The notes below the pieces were generated by a model, which did no database searches, was not told the DNA's origin, and was given only the letters and a program-made list of their open reading frames with translations. From Taibaiella chishuiensis (lineage in GTDB: Bacteria; Bacteroidota; Bacteroidia; Chitinophagales; Chitinophagaceae), in the NCBI RefSeq assembly GCF_003014535.1, contig NZ_PYGD01000001.1, forward strand, positions 1,054,001 to 1,118,000: 64,000 nucleotides of DNA, written 5' to 3'. Shown here in pieces: positions 18,608 through 26,582 of this stretch. Made by a program: the position numbers and the translations under genes. The first letter of the stretch is position 1; each line of letters starts with the position of its first letter.

Positions 18608-20257
18608 ATGAATTACGCTAAATATATTGCACTAACCGGTGGCAGCCTCCTGTTCTTATCTGTCCGTACCAACGGGCAACAACGGAATACCAGGGATACC
18701 GTCATACAGGGCCAGACTATCGAAATCATACAGTCGTACAAACCCGAGATCGCACGTCCCGACAAACCGGAGCTGACCCCTACGCTGCCCAATATCGATA
18801 CTACCAAACCGCGTTTCCTGTACGAAGTACCGCAGCAGACGCTGAGTTATACTTATCATTCCGTACCGATCAGGCCCCTCGCCCTCGGTCGCCAGGAGGC
18901 GGTAACGCCTTTCCAGAACTATATCAAAGCCGGACTTGGCAACCTGTCTACCGTTTATATAGATGCCGGTGTGGGCAGCCTTAAAGGCCAGGATTACGAA
19001 ACGGCTTTCCATTTCAACCACCTGTCCCAGAAGGGGAGTATCGCTAACCAGCAAACCTCGCATACGGGTTTCGACGCTTCGGGCAAATACTATACTTCGG
19101 GTCATGCCATAGGCGCTACCCTGGGAATACAACGCGATGCGCTTTCTTATTACGGGTATAACCACGACTCTTTCGAATATGCCCGCAACTCGGTAAAACA
19201 GGTGTATACCGGCGCCGATATCAAAGTGTTTGGCGAGAATACCGAAGCCAACCGCTGGAACATCTGGTACAAGCCTTCTGTGGCTTTCAGCATGTACAGC
19301 GACAAGTACAATGCCCGCGAGCGCACCTTCGCTTTTGATGTGCCGGCGCGTATTGCCATCGATTCTACGCTGAGCTTTGGGCTGGGCGTAGAAGGCAACT
19401 TTACGCAGTTAAAAACCGACGCTTCCGACCGGGGCAATAACCTGATCAAGGTAAATCCCGCACTGGATATCCATTTCCCGACCACGAATATCCACTTGGG
19501 CCTGAGTCCTGCATGGGGTATGGATAATACGGCCTACCTGCTGCCCGACCTGAGCATCAACAGCCGTTTCTTCAACAGCGGGCTTACCCTGGTGGCCGGC
19601 TGGAAGGGCAACCTTATCCAGAATACCTACAAGCAACTGAGCACCAAGAACCCCTTTATCAATAACAGCTACGACCTGAAGCAGACAAAGTCCGACCAGG
19701 TATATGGCGGGTTTGAAAGTGCGCTGGGACAGCATATCTCCTTTGGCGGAACCGTAAGCTGGCGCCAGTGGAAAGACCTGGCCGAATTTGTAAACGACTA
19801 TTCCGGTACCGGCGATGGCAAGCGTTTCGACGTGGTATACGACCGCAACGTGCAGGCCATCAGCCTCGACGCCTTTATCCGTTACCAGGTAGGCAATGTG
19901 TTCGGACTGAGCGCAAGCGGCTCCTGGTACAACTTCTACCACCGCGAAACGTTCAGCAAGGTATACCACGAACCCATGTTGCGCCTGGGTGGATCGATGT
20001 ATGTGCACCCGGTTGACAAACTGCATATTAATGTAAACCTCGACTTCTGGGACGGCAGCTACGCAAGGCTCTCGAATGGCGACAGTTATAAATTAAGCGC
20101 ATATATCGATCTGAGTGCAAATGCCGAGTATAATATTATTCCGCGTTTATCTCTATTTTTACAGCTCAATAATATTCTGGGTAATAAATACGAACGCTGG
20201 TACCAGTACGAGGCGTACGGCTTTAATATTATGGGTGGGTTAAGATTTAAGTTTTAA
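18608..20257 (+). CDS. Plug-less outer-membrane beta-barrel (TonB-receptor-like)
   Basis: 549 residues. A weak signal peptide ends near SVRTNGQ. Residues ~25-85 are Pro-rich, disordered and probably periplasmic (EIARPDKPELTPTLPNIDTT). From residue ~100 onward there are alternating amphipathic strands, ending in the aromatic-rich strands of the TonB-receptor type (LQLNNILGNKYERWYQYEAYGF, last residues GGLRFKF). A recognisable plug domain is missing, so it is not a classic TonB-dependent transporter. It sits 29 bases downstream of the TPR gene and 76 bases upstream of the HU-SPOR gene, all on the same strand, so the three probably form an operon. Confidence 0.8.
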   Translation: MNYAKYIALTGGSLLFLSVRTNGQQRNTRDTVIQGQTIEIIQSYKPEIARPDKPELTPTLPNIDTTKPRFLYEVPQQTLSYTYHSVPIRPLALGRQEAVTPFQNYIKAGLGNLSTVYIDAGVGSLKGQDYETAFHFNHLSQKGSIANQQTSHTGFDASGKYYTSGHAIGATLGIQRDALSYYGYNHDSFEYARNSVKQVYTGADIKVFGENTEANRWNIWYKPSVAFSMYSDKYNARERTFAFDVPARIAIDSTLSFGLGVEGNFTQLKTDASDRGNNLIKVNPALDIHFPTTNIHLGLSPAWGMDNTAYLLPDLSINSRFFNSGLTLVAGWKGNLIQNTYKQLSTKNPFINNSYDLKQTKSDQVYGGFESALGQHISFGGTVSWRQWKDLAEFVNDYSGTGDGKRFDVVYDRNVQAISLDAFIRYQVGNVFGLSASGSWYNFYHRETFSKVYHEPMLRLGGSMYVHPVDKLHINVNLDFWDGSYARLSNGDSYKLSAYIDLSANAEYNIIPRLSLFLQLNNILGNKYERWYQYEAYGFNIMGGLRFKF

Positions 20258-20333
20258 TTCAAAACCTATTTGATTATTTTAGCCCTGCATATTACATTGC
20301 CGGATAATTCAAATAATATAATAAGACCTGAAA

Positions 20334-21302
20334 ATGGACATAGCAAAATACGTTGGTTTATTCCTGATTAAAAATGAATACTGCTTCCTTCCGGGTATCG
20401 GGAGCCTGCAGGTGATCAAGAAGAAGTCGGTATACAATAAAGAATCGGAACAGTTGAGCGGACCTGCTTATGATGTGGTATTCGATCAGCGTTACGGATC
20501 GATCGACGACTCATTTGCCAACTTCATTGCCAATAACGAACGTATCAGTATCGCTCATGCGGCCAACCATCTTAAGGACTTTTGTGCCGGCGCTAAACAG
20601 GAACTGAAGGACGGTAAGGAAATAATTATCCCGGCCATCGGCAAGTTTATCAGCGCGGCCAACGGGGCTATCCAGTTTATTGCCGATCCGAACCTCAATA
20701 TCCAGGGCCGTACCATTCCTTATTTCAAGAACAGTACGGTAGCCGAAGCCAAACGGGAAGAGCCTATTACGCAGATTATCGAGAATACCTCGTTCCGCGA
20801 ACCTAAGGGCGATGAGGAGATTGTGCTGAAGGCGCCGCAGGTAAACTGGGGCAAGATCGTTATGCTGGTCGGTATCGTGCTCGTGATCCTGGCAGCCGGT
20901 ATTTTCCTGTTCTGGTACATGAACAACAATAAAGAAGAAAAAGCGCCGGCCGCTACACCGCCGGTTACCGAAGAGCAAAATACCGCACCACCGGTTGCCG
21001 ATACGCCTGCAGCACAGGCGCCTGCCCAGCAACAGCCTGCTACTGCAACGCCAGCTGTTAATGCCGACGGTACGATTACTTACACCGTGGCGCTGCACCA
21101 GTATCCTACCCGCGAAAGGGCCGAAAGCCGCGTTGCCAAACTGAAGTCTTACGGCAACAGCTCCGTAGCTATGGTGGCGAAGGATTCTTCAAATTATTTT
21201 GTAACCATTTCCGTTTCTTCCCTTCCTGCCGATACCACCAGGACGGTAGACTCCCTGAAAAAATTATTCAATCCATCAGGTAAAGTAGAGATCCTGAAAT
21301 AA
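20334..21302 (+). CDS. HU-like domain / transmembrane / SPOR domain protein
   Basis: 322 residues. Residues ~1-130 resemble the HU/CCDC81-type domain of Bacteroidota (DIAKYVGLFLIKNEYCFLPG ... LKDGKEIIIPAIGKF). A single transmembrane helix spans about 174-198 (KIVMLVGIVLVILAAG). A Pro/Ala/Gln-rich linker follows (about 205-245), and residues ~250-322 form a SPOR domain (TYTVALHQYPTRERAESRVA, YFVTISV). SPOR domains bind denuded septal peptidoglycan in the periplasm; the N-terminal half would be cytoplasmic. The protein could link the nucleoid or cytoplasm to the cell wall during division (inference). It is the last gene of the operon, followed by a strong terminator. Confidence 0.88.
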   Translation: MDIAKYVGLFLIKNEYCFLPGIGSLQVIKKKSVYNKESEQLSGPAYDVVFDQRYGSIDDSFANFIANNERISIAHAANHLKDFCAGAKQELKDGKEIIIPAIGKFISAANGAIQFIADPNLNIQGRTIPYFKNSTVAEAKREEPITQIIENTSFREPKGDEEIVLKAPQVNWGKIVMLVGIVLVILAAGIFLFWYMNNNKEEKAPAATPPVTEEQNTAPPVADTPAAQAPAQQQPATATPAVNADGTITYTVALHQYPTRERAESRVAKLKSYGNSSVAMVAKDSSNYFVTISVSSLPADTTRTVDSLKKLFNPSGKVEILK

Positions 21303-21323
21303 GTAATTTCAAATAAAGTAAAA

Positions 21324-21357
21324 AGAGAGATCGTCATTTCACGGTCTCTCTTTTTTT
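21324..21357 (+). terminator. Intrinsic terminator after the HU-SPOR gene
   Basis: Stem AGAGAGA/TCTCTCT (21324-21330, 21345-21351), extended inward by two further pairs, with a following run of seven T. Confidence 0.85.
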
Positions 21358-21798
21358 GTTGGTAACCGTATGCGGAAATCCGCCCCGGACAAGGCATACC
21401 GGATCAAGCGGAATTTCCGGGCGGTATTAAAAATTGAGCCTGCAGTTGTGTTCCTATAGTATTGATTCAAAGAAAATAAATAGGAAGCGTTTAAGCTATC
21501 CAGGGTAGGTAAATAGGTGACAATACCGGGCCTTTGCGGGTGCATGTGATGTCGTGAATTTTATTGCGGCCACAGTAGGGCCTCAAACAGGTCGGCCGGT
21601 TTTCGCCGCGACGGCTACTGTAAGGGACGTTGCGCGTGAGTGGCATTTTATCTGGTAGGTAGGGATACGCATTTGATGCTATTTACTTCTGTTATCCCCC
21701 GCCTTCCGCAGGGTCCCTTTGCAGGAGCCCCTGCGGGGGACAAGTTTCCCAAACCCAGGCGCCATCGCTAATACCGGCTTACCCGTAAAAACGAAGCC
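21358..21798. other. Gene-free spacer with one hairpin
   Basis: About 440 bases between the HU-SPOR terminator and the end of the MMPL fusion gene. I see no credible coding frame on either strand. It contains a perfect 8-bp inverted repeat CCGCAGGG (21706-21713) / CCCTGCGG (21729-21736) without an adjoining T-run on either strand, so a terminator role for the fusion gene is possible but unproven. Confidence 0.5.
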
Positions 21799-24700
21799 TT
21801 AGTTTTTACGCATCACGAAAATGAGATTACTGGTTTTTTTCGAAAGGTCTATGACTTCGGTAGCCAGACCTTTTTCTTTGGCCCAGTTTTCCAGGAAGTC
21901 TTTGCTCAGGAAGTGCAGTTCATTTTGTGTCTTATTGAAGTTCACGATCTGTGTTGACCATACCTCCGTGCGGCGTGTGCCTTTATGCCTGTCGGCCAGT
22001 TCTTTTACGCCATCTCTTATAATCAGTATGCCGCCCGGTTGCAGGGCGGTATAACTTCTGTTCAGCAGGTCCAGCTGCTGTTCGGGCAACAGGTAATGCA
22101 ATACATCGCTGATGATAATGCCGTCGCAGGCTTCCAGGGTATAAGCGCTCAGGTCGGCCTGCTCAAAGCGGATCTTTTCCGGTATGGTTATGTTTGCAGT
22201 AAGGGTAGCCTGCTCTTTTTTCGAACGGCGCTTGAGGCGTTTATAGTTATGTTGTGCCGTTTCTATTTTGTTTTCGTCGTAATCTACACCGATAAAACGG
22301 CGTTCTTCCGAAGCCCAGTGCAGCATATAGGTCATAAAGCCATAACCGCAGCCCAGGTCATAAAACTTGCCGGCGCGCGGTAATAATTCATGGAATGGCT
22401 CGTAGTTGCCTTCCAGCGCGGTTTTAACCCTGCAATACCATTCCAGTACCGGGCCTTTGTAGATATGACTCTTAATGATCTGTTCGCGAAAATAACGCGG
22501 TGTTTCGTTTTGCGCTTTCTCGGCTGCAAACGCCTGCCGGAACCAGCGGCTGATCTGCTTGGTGCGTTCCCGGTAACCCGTACCGAAGCTGCTGTCATTG
22601 GCCCTGATCGGCGGGTGGATCTTTGCCGTGGCAATACCGTCTTTCAGCAACCAGTCGCCTTTCTGCATGGCATAGTGTACGCCATGTAATACCACTGGTA
22701 CCACATCCAGCTGCAGCTGTTCTGCAATATAAAAAGCGCCCTTATGGAAGCGGTGTATCTGGTCATCGTAGGAACGCGTACCCTCGGGAAATACAACGAT
22801 GCCGTAACCCCGTGCTACCAGGCTGCGCAGTGGTTCTATACTATCCTCGGCGCCATCGGCCACGGGGTAGTACTCGGCCATGCGCACGATCTTGCCGAAT
22901 ACCGGCGAACGCCATACCCATTTATTGGTCAGCAATACCAGCCTGGGGTGCAGCATCGTAGTGATCAGGATATCGAGAAATGAAGAGTGGTTGGCGATAT
23001 AAACCGCTGGCCGGCCAAATACGCCGGCATCCATTTTGATTACCCGCTTTTTGATATTCGTCATTACATACATCACACTGCCGGTGTACTTGCTCAGTAC
23101 CAGGTGGAACAGGTATTTGCTCCTGGCCCTGCCAAAAGGCCGGAGGCCGGTAAGCAGCAGCCCGGCCAGGGTAACGAGCAGGCAGCCTGTAAAGAAGTAC
23201 AGGAAGGAGAAGGCCGATTTAAAAAGACTCCAGAGCGTAAAGGGCATAAAACCCTTGTCGGCCCGGTGTTGTATCATAAAGTTGAACAGGAAGGGCTGCA
23301 ATACCTGCGATACGAATACCACGCAAACCAGGCCCAGCGTAGCCACAAGGGCAATAGACTGTAAGGCCGGGTGTTTGGCGAAGATGAGGGTACCGAGGCC
23401 GATAACCGTGGTGAGCACGGAAAGGTATACCGCGGCGCGGGCCGGCCGGATATTGTTCTGCCCCGTACGGTATTTTTCCATCAGGCTATCCATCATAAAT
23501 ATGCTGTAATCGTCGCCCAGGCCGAAGATCAGGGTGGAGATAATGATATTGACGATATTGAACTTCAGTCCGAAAATGCTCATCATACCCAGGATCCAGA
23601 TCCAGGTAAGGGCCATGGGCAGGAAGGAGATCAGCGCCAGTTCGATACGGCCATAAGCGATAAGCAGGGCCAGGAATACCAGCAGCCCGGAATACAGCAG
23701 GATCCGGTTAAAATCGTGGTTGAGCAGTTGCAGCAGGCGTTCGGATACCGATTGCCGGTCGGTGGCAATTACGTCGGGACTATGGCCAAAAGCATCGAGT
23801 ACTGCTTTACGTGCGCCGGGCGCTACTTTCAGGGTGGCTATGGCATAGTGTTCCGCACCCTTCTGCGCCAGGGCGCCGGGTACCAGTTGCTGAAGAAAGG
23901 CTGTAGTAGCGGTGTCGAAGGGGCTATACGTTTGCCGGAGCGTGGTGCCGAAGTCGGCAAAGGCGTTGGCGCTGAAGCCTGCAGCCTTGCCATATTGCTG
24001 TACGGCCGAAAGGGTACGGTCGATCCGCTCCCCGGTCCAGAACTGTTGCCAGCGGCTGATGCGGCGTTGTTGTTCCTGCAGCGAAGGCAGGATCACTGCG
24101 GGATTGATGCTGTTGCGGATGGCTCCCCGGGCCTGCAGGTTTTGGATTGTAGCCTGTACGGCCTCCATTTTGCGGGCGGCAGCTTCGGCGCTTTGCTCCT
24201 TGGCCACTACAAATACCGAACTGAGCGCATAGGCATTGTTGCGGTTGAGCTCCTCCTGGGCCTGCTGCAAGGCCGGCGACATATAATTCAGGTGCATCAG
24301 GTCGCCGTCGAACTGCACTTTTTTGGCATAATGCCACAATACAGGCGTGGCGGCGATTACCGCCAGCAATAACCATTTGTTGCCCTCCGGACGTAAGCCA
24401 GCCAGCCGGTCTATAAAGTTGGGTTTGGCATGTGTGGTAGCTGCAGAGCCGTCGAGCCCTTTTAATAAATGAGGCAGGAAGATCAGGGTGAACAACGAGG
24501 CGCCGGTAAGGCTTGCTGCCGCAAAGGTGCCCAGGTCCTGCAACAGCGGGGCATGGGCAAAACGCAGGGCAAAGAAGGCGCCGATGGTGGTAAAAGCACC
24601 CAGGGTAAGCGGGAAGGCCAATGCTTTTACATGACTGCGCATACCCTTGTGCAACCGGGCATGGCTCATAAAATGCACGGAGAAATCCATGGCGATACCC

Positions 24701-25695
24701 AGGATCACTGCGCCTGCACCCAGGGCGATCAATGATATGCTGCCCTGTACCAGCGCGGTTACCGCCAGGCCGAATACCGCGGCAAATACCACGGGTACCA
24801 TCAGCAGCAGGGGCGCCCGCTTACGGCGGAACACGTAAAAAGTAAGCGCCAGCAGCAGGGCAATGGTAATGCTGAGTGTGAGTATAGTGTCAGCCCGCAT
24901 CTGGCTGGCATTGCCGGCTGCTACTGCCGGGCCGCCAAAGTAGCTGGTATGCAGCCCCGGATGGGCACGGTTCCAATCCTGCAGTTGGCCATCGAGTTGC
25001 TTGAAAAATTTGCCGTTGATACCCGTTTCAGATGCGGGGTGTTTTAATTCCAGGAAGAAGGTAAGGCGCTTGCTGTCCTTGCTGAAGATATACCCGTTAT
25101 ACAATTCGTAACCCGGGTCGAAATGGAGCGATTTCAGTTTGTTGAAAGCCAGGGGCACCATGCCGATCGGGTCGCCGGCGATCCATTGTTTGGCTACGAT
25201 ACCGGCCGGTGATAGCAGCAGCCGGTGTTCTTTTTCGAGGGTAGCCCTGATCCGTTCGGGTTGTACCAGCGAGTCAATGGTGGTATAGTCGTGTTCGTCC
25301 AGTAGTAAGGGCAGGTATTGCAGGGCCAGCGCCGAAAACTGTTGCTCTTTATCTTCGTTGACCTGTGCCTGTATCGTTTTTACCCAGGCCCCGTTGCCCT
25401 GCAGCAGTTTTTCCTGCAGGTGCTCCTGCAGGCTGATCAGGCTGTCGGGCGCCGTTGCGTTGCTGTCCTTAAAGGATAACGTAAAAATGATCTGTTCGCC
25501 CGTTTTTGTTTTGCTGAGCACATCGTTCATTGCTTCAATACCGGGATCGTGGGGGATCATTTTATTGATATCGTCGACAAAACGGATCCTGGAGGCGCCG
25601 AGCAGGCAAAGCCCGAACAGGAGCGCGAGGCAAAACCAGAAAAGCTTTCGGCGGTTTTCAAAAAAATCGTAGAGGGCCGTGAAGATATATTGCAT
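21799..25695 (-). CDS. MMPL transporter / PlsC acyltransferase / methyltransferase fusion
   Basis: 1298 residues in three parts. Residues 1-~850: an RND/MMPL-type exporter with an N-terminal helix (WFCLALLFGLCLLGA), a first block of transmembrane helices about 265-430 and a second about 690-850, separated by large periplasmic loops. Residues ~860-1065: a lysophosphatidic-type acyltransferase with NHSSFLD (H903 and D908 of the HX4D motif) and FPEGTR (969-974). Residues ~1085-1298: a class I SAM-dependent methyltransferase with DLGCGYG (1113-1119) and GVDYDENKI. Exporter-acyltransferase-methyltransferase combinations are known near flexirubin/aryl-polyene pathways of Bacteroidota, where lipids are built and flipped; here no ketosynthase or other pathway gene is adjacent. 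Divergent from the LytTR regulator. Confidence 0.85.
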   Translation of the reverse strand: MQYIFTALYDFFENRRKLFWFCLALLFGLCLLGASRIRFVDDINKMIPHDPGIEAMNDVLSKTKTGEQIIFTLSFKDSNATAPDSLISLQEHLQEKLLQGNGAWVKTIQAQVNEDKEQQFSALALQYLPLLLDEHDYTTIDSLVQPERIRATLEKEHRLLLSPAGIVAKQWIAGDPIGMVPLAFNKLKSLHFDPGYELYNGYIFSKDSKRLTFFLELKHPASETGINGKFFKQLDGQLQDWNRAHPGLHTSYFGGPAVAAGNASQMRADTILTLSITIALLLALTFYVFRRKRAPLLLMVPVVFAAVFGLAVTALVQGSISLIALGAGAVILGIAMDFSVHFMSHARLHKGMRSHVKALAFPLTLGAFTTIGAFFALRFAHAPLLQDLGTFAAASLTGASLFTLIFLPHLLKGLDGSAATTHAKPNFIDRLAGLRPEGNKWLLLAVIAATPVLWHYAKKVQFDGDLMHLNYMSPALQQAQEELNRNNAYALSSVFVVAKEQSAEAAARKMEAVQATIQNLQARGAIRNSINPAVILPSLQEQQRRISRWQQFWTGERIDRTLSAVQQYGKAAGFSANAFADFGTTLRQTYSPFDTATTAFLQQLVPGALAQKGAEHYAIATLKVAPGARKAVLDAFGHSPDVIATDRQSVSERLLQLLNHDFNRILLYSGLLVFLALLIAYGRIELALISFLPMALTWIWILGMMSIFGLKFNIVNIIISTLIFGLGDDYSIFMMDSLMEKYRTGQNNIRPARAAVYLSVLTTVIGLGTLIFAKHPALQSIALVATLGLVCVVFVSQVLQPFLFNFMIQHRADKGFMPFTLWSLFKSAFSFLYFFTGCLLVTLAGLLLTGLRPFGRARSKYLFHLVLSKYTGSVMYVMTNIKKRVIKMDAGVFGRPAVYIANHSSFLDILITTMLHPRLVLLTNKWVWRSPVFGKIVRMAEYYPVADGAEDSIEPLRSLVARGYGIVVFPEGTRSYDDQIHRFHKGAFYIAEQLQLDVVPVVLHGVHYAMQKGDWLLKDGIATAKIHPPIRANDSSFGTGYRERTKQISRWFRQAFAAEKAQNETPRYFREQIIKSHIYKGPVLEWYCRVKTALEGNYEPFHELLPRAGKFYDLGCGYGFMTYMLHWASEERRFIGVDYDENKIETAQHNYKRLKRRSKKEQATLTANITIPEKIRFEQADLSAYTLEACDGIIISDVLHYLLPEQQLDLLNRSYTALQPGGILIIRDGVKELADRHKGTRRTEVWSTQIVNFNKTQNELHFLSKDFLENWAKEKGLATEVIDLSKKTSNLIFVMRKN

Positions 25696-25708
25696 AAAGA
25701 TAATACTG

Positions 25709-25716
25709 CAAAAGTA
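25709..25716 (-). promoter_or_regulatory. Candidate -7 box for the MMPL fusion gene
   Basis: Minus-strand TACTTTTG matches TAnnTTTG exactly, 14 bases upstream of the start codon. No -33 TTTG at standard spacing. Confidence 0.4.
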
Positions 25717-25810
25717 AAGGAAAAGAATAAGGCTGGCTTACCTTCCCGCTTCAATCCGCTATAAATATTGCGGACAGTCGCTTTGTAATTCTTTTCCGTA
25801 TATTTTTGAA

Positions 25811-25818
25811 TATATTTG
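25811..25818 (+). promoter_or_regulatory. Candidate -7 box for the LytTR/kinase operon
   Basis: TATATTTG is a perfect TAnnTTTG; a TTTG lies at 25782 but 25 bases away, slightly longer than usual. The predicted transcription start (~25824) is downstream of the upstream TTG at 25806, which supports the ATG at 25842 as the true start of the regulator. Confidence 0.5.
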
Positions 25819-25841
25819 TCCTGCATAAAAAATATCCTTTC

Positions 25842-26555
25842 ATGACCTCAGCCCCCGTCCGGTATCTTATAGTCGATGATAACGAGCTGGACCGTATGGT
25901 AGCGGAGGCCTTCGCCGGGCCTTATCCTTTCCTCCAGCACCTGGGCAGTTATGCAGGCCCCGTAGAAGCATTGGAGGTGATAAAAGCGCAAAAGCCCGAC
26001 CTGGTATTGCTCGATGTGGAAATGCCCGGGGTAAACGGCATCGACCTGTTCCGCGCGATCAAGGACATGGTACCCATGGCCGTATTCATTACCGCCTATC
26101 CCGAATTTGCGCTCGAAGGCTTCGAGTTGTCGGCGCTGGATTATATCCTCAAGCCCCTTACCGAAGAACGTTTTGCCTTATCCGTAAAGAAGATCGCAGA
26201 GTATTGGGAAATGAAACAGAAGTCCACGGCTTACGATGTGTTTATCGAACAGGAAATGATCACCATCAAGCAGGGGCACGATAAAATACGCATCCCGCTT
26301 AACGATATCATTTACCTGGAAGCGCTTAACGACTATACCAAGATCTTTACCTCGGAAAAAAGTTATATCACTATCGGCGCGCTCAGCCGTTTGCTGGAGC
26401 AGCTTCCTGCACAGCATTTCTGCCGTATTCACCGCAGCTACGCCATAGCAGTCCATAAAATTTCGGCCTTCAGGCGCAATGAAATAGCCTGTGGTGCTGT
26501 TGTTTTGCCGGTAGGCAAGACTTACAGGGCTGCGGTCGCACAAATGAAACAATAG
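25842..26555 (+). CDS. LytTR-family response regulator
   Basis: 237 residues from the ATG at 25842, chosen over an upstream TTG (25806) because the -7 box at 25811 would place transcription start between them. Residues ~5-120 are a receiver domain: acidic pocket DD (12-13), phosphorylated Asp D58 in LLLDVEMPG, Thr in FITAYPEF and Lys in ILKPLTEE. Residues ~135-237 are a LytTR DNA-binding domain (IIYLEALNDYTKIFT, HFCRIHRSYAI). It would be phosphorylated by the kinase encoded 27 bases downstream and regulate transcription. The targets are unknown; the divergent MMPL fusion gene is the obvious candidate (inference). Confidence 0.93.
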   Translation: MTSAPVRYLIVDDNELDRMVAEAFAGPYPFLQHLGSYAGPVEALEVIKAQKPDLVLLDVEMPGVNGIDLFRAIKDMVPMAVFITAYPEFALEGFELSALDYILKPLTEERFALSVKKIAEYWEMKQKSTAYDVFIEQEMITIKQGHDKIRIPLNDIIYLEALNDYTKIFTSEKSYITIGALSRLLEQLPAQHFCRIHRSYAIAVHKISAFRRNEIACGAVVLPVGKTYRAAVAQMKQ

Positions 26556-26582
26556 TGTTTCCCCCTTCTCAATCCTGTACCT

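Noticed and set aside
21706-21736. Terminator of the MMPL fusion gene
   Set aside because: The 8-bp hairpin has no T-run on the minus strand, so I list it only as a hairpin.
23371-24372. Long plus-strand frame opposite the MMPL fusion gene
   Set aside because: Antisense to a conserved transporter; low complexity, no family features.
25806-25841. Upstream TTG start for the LytTR regulator
   Set aside because: It would lie upstream of the predicted transcription start set by the -7 box at 25811.
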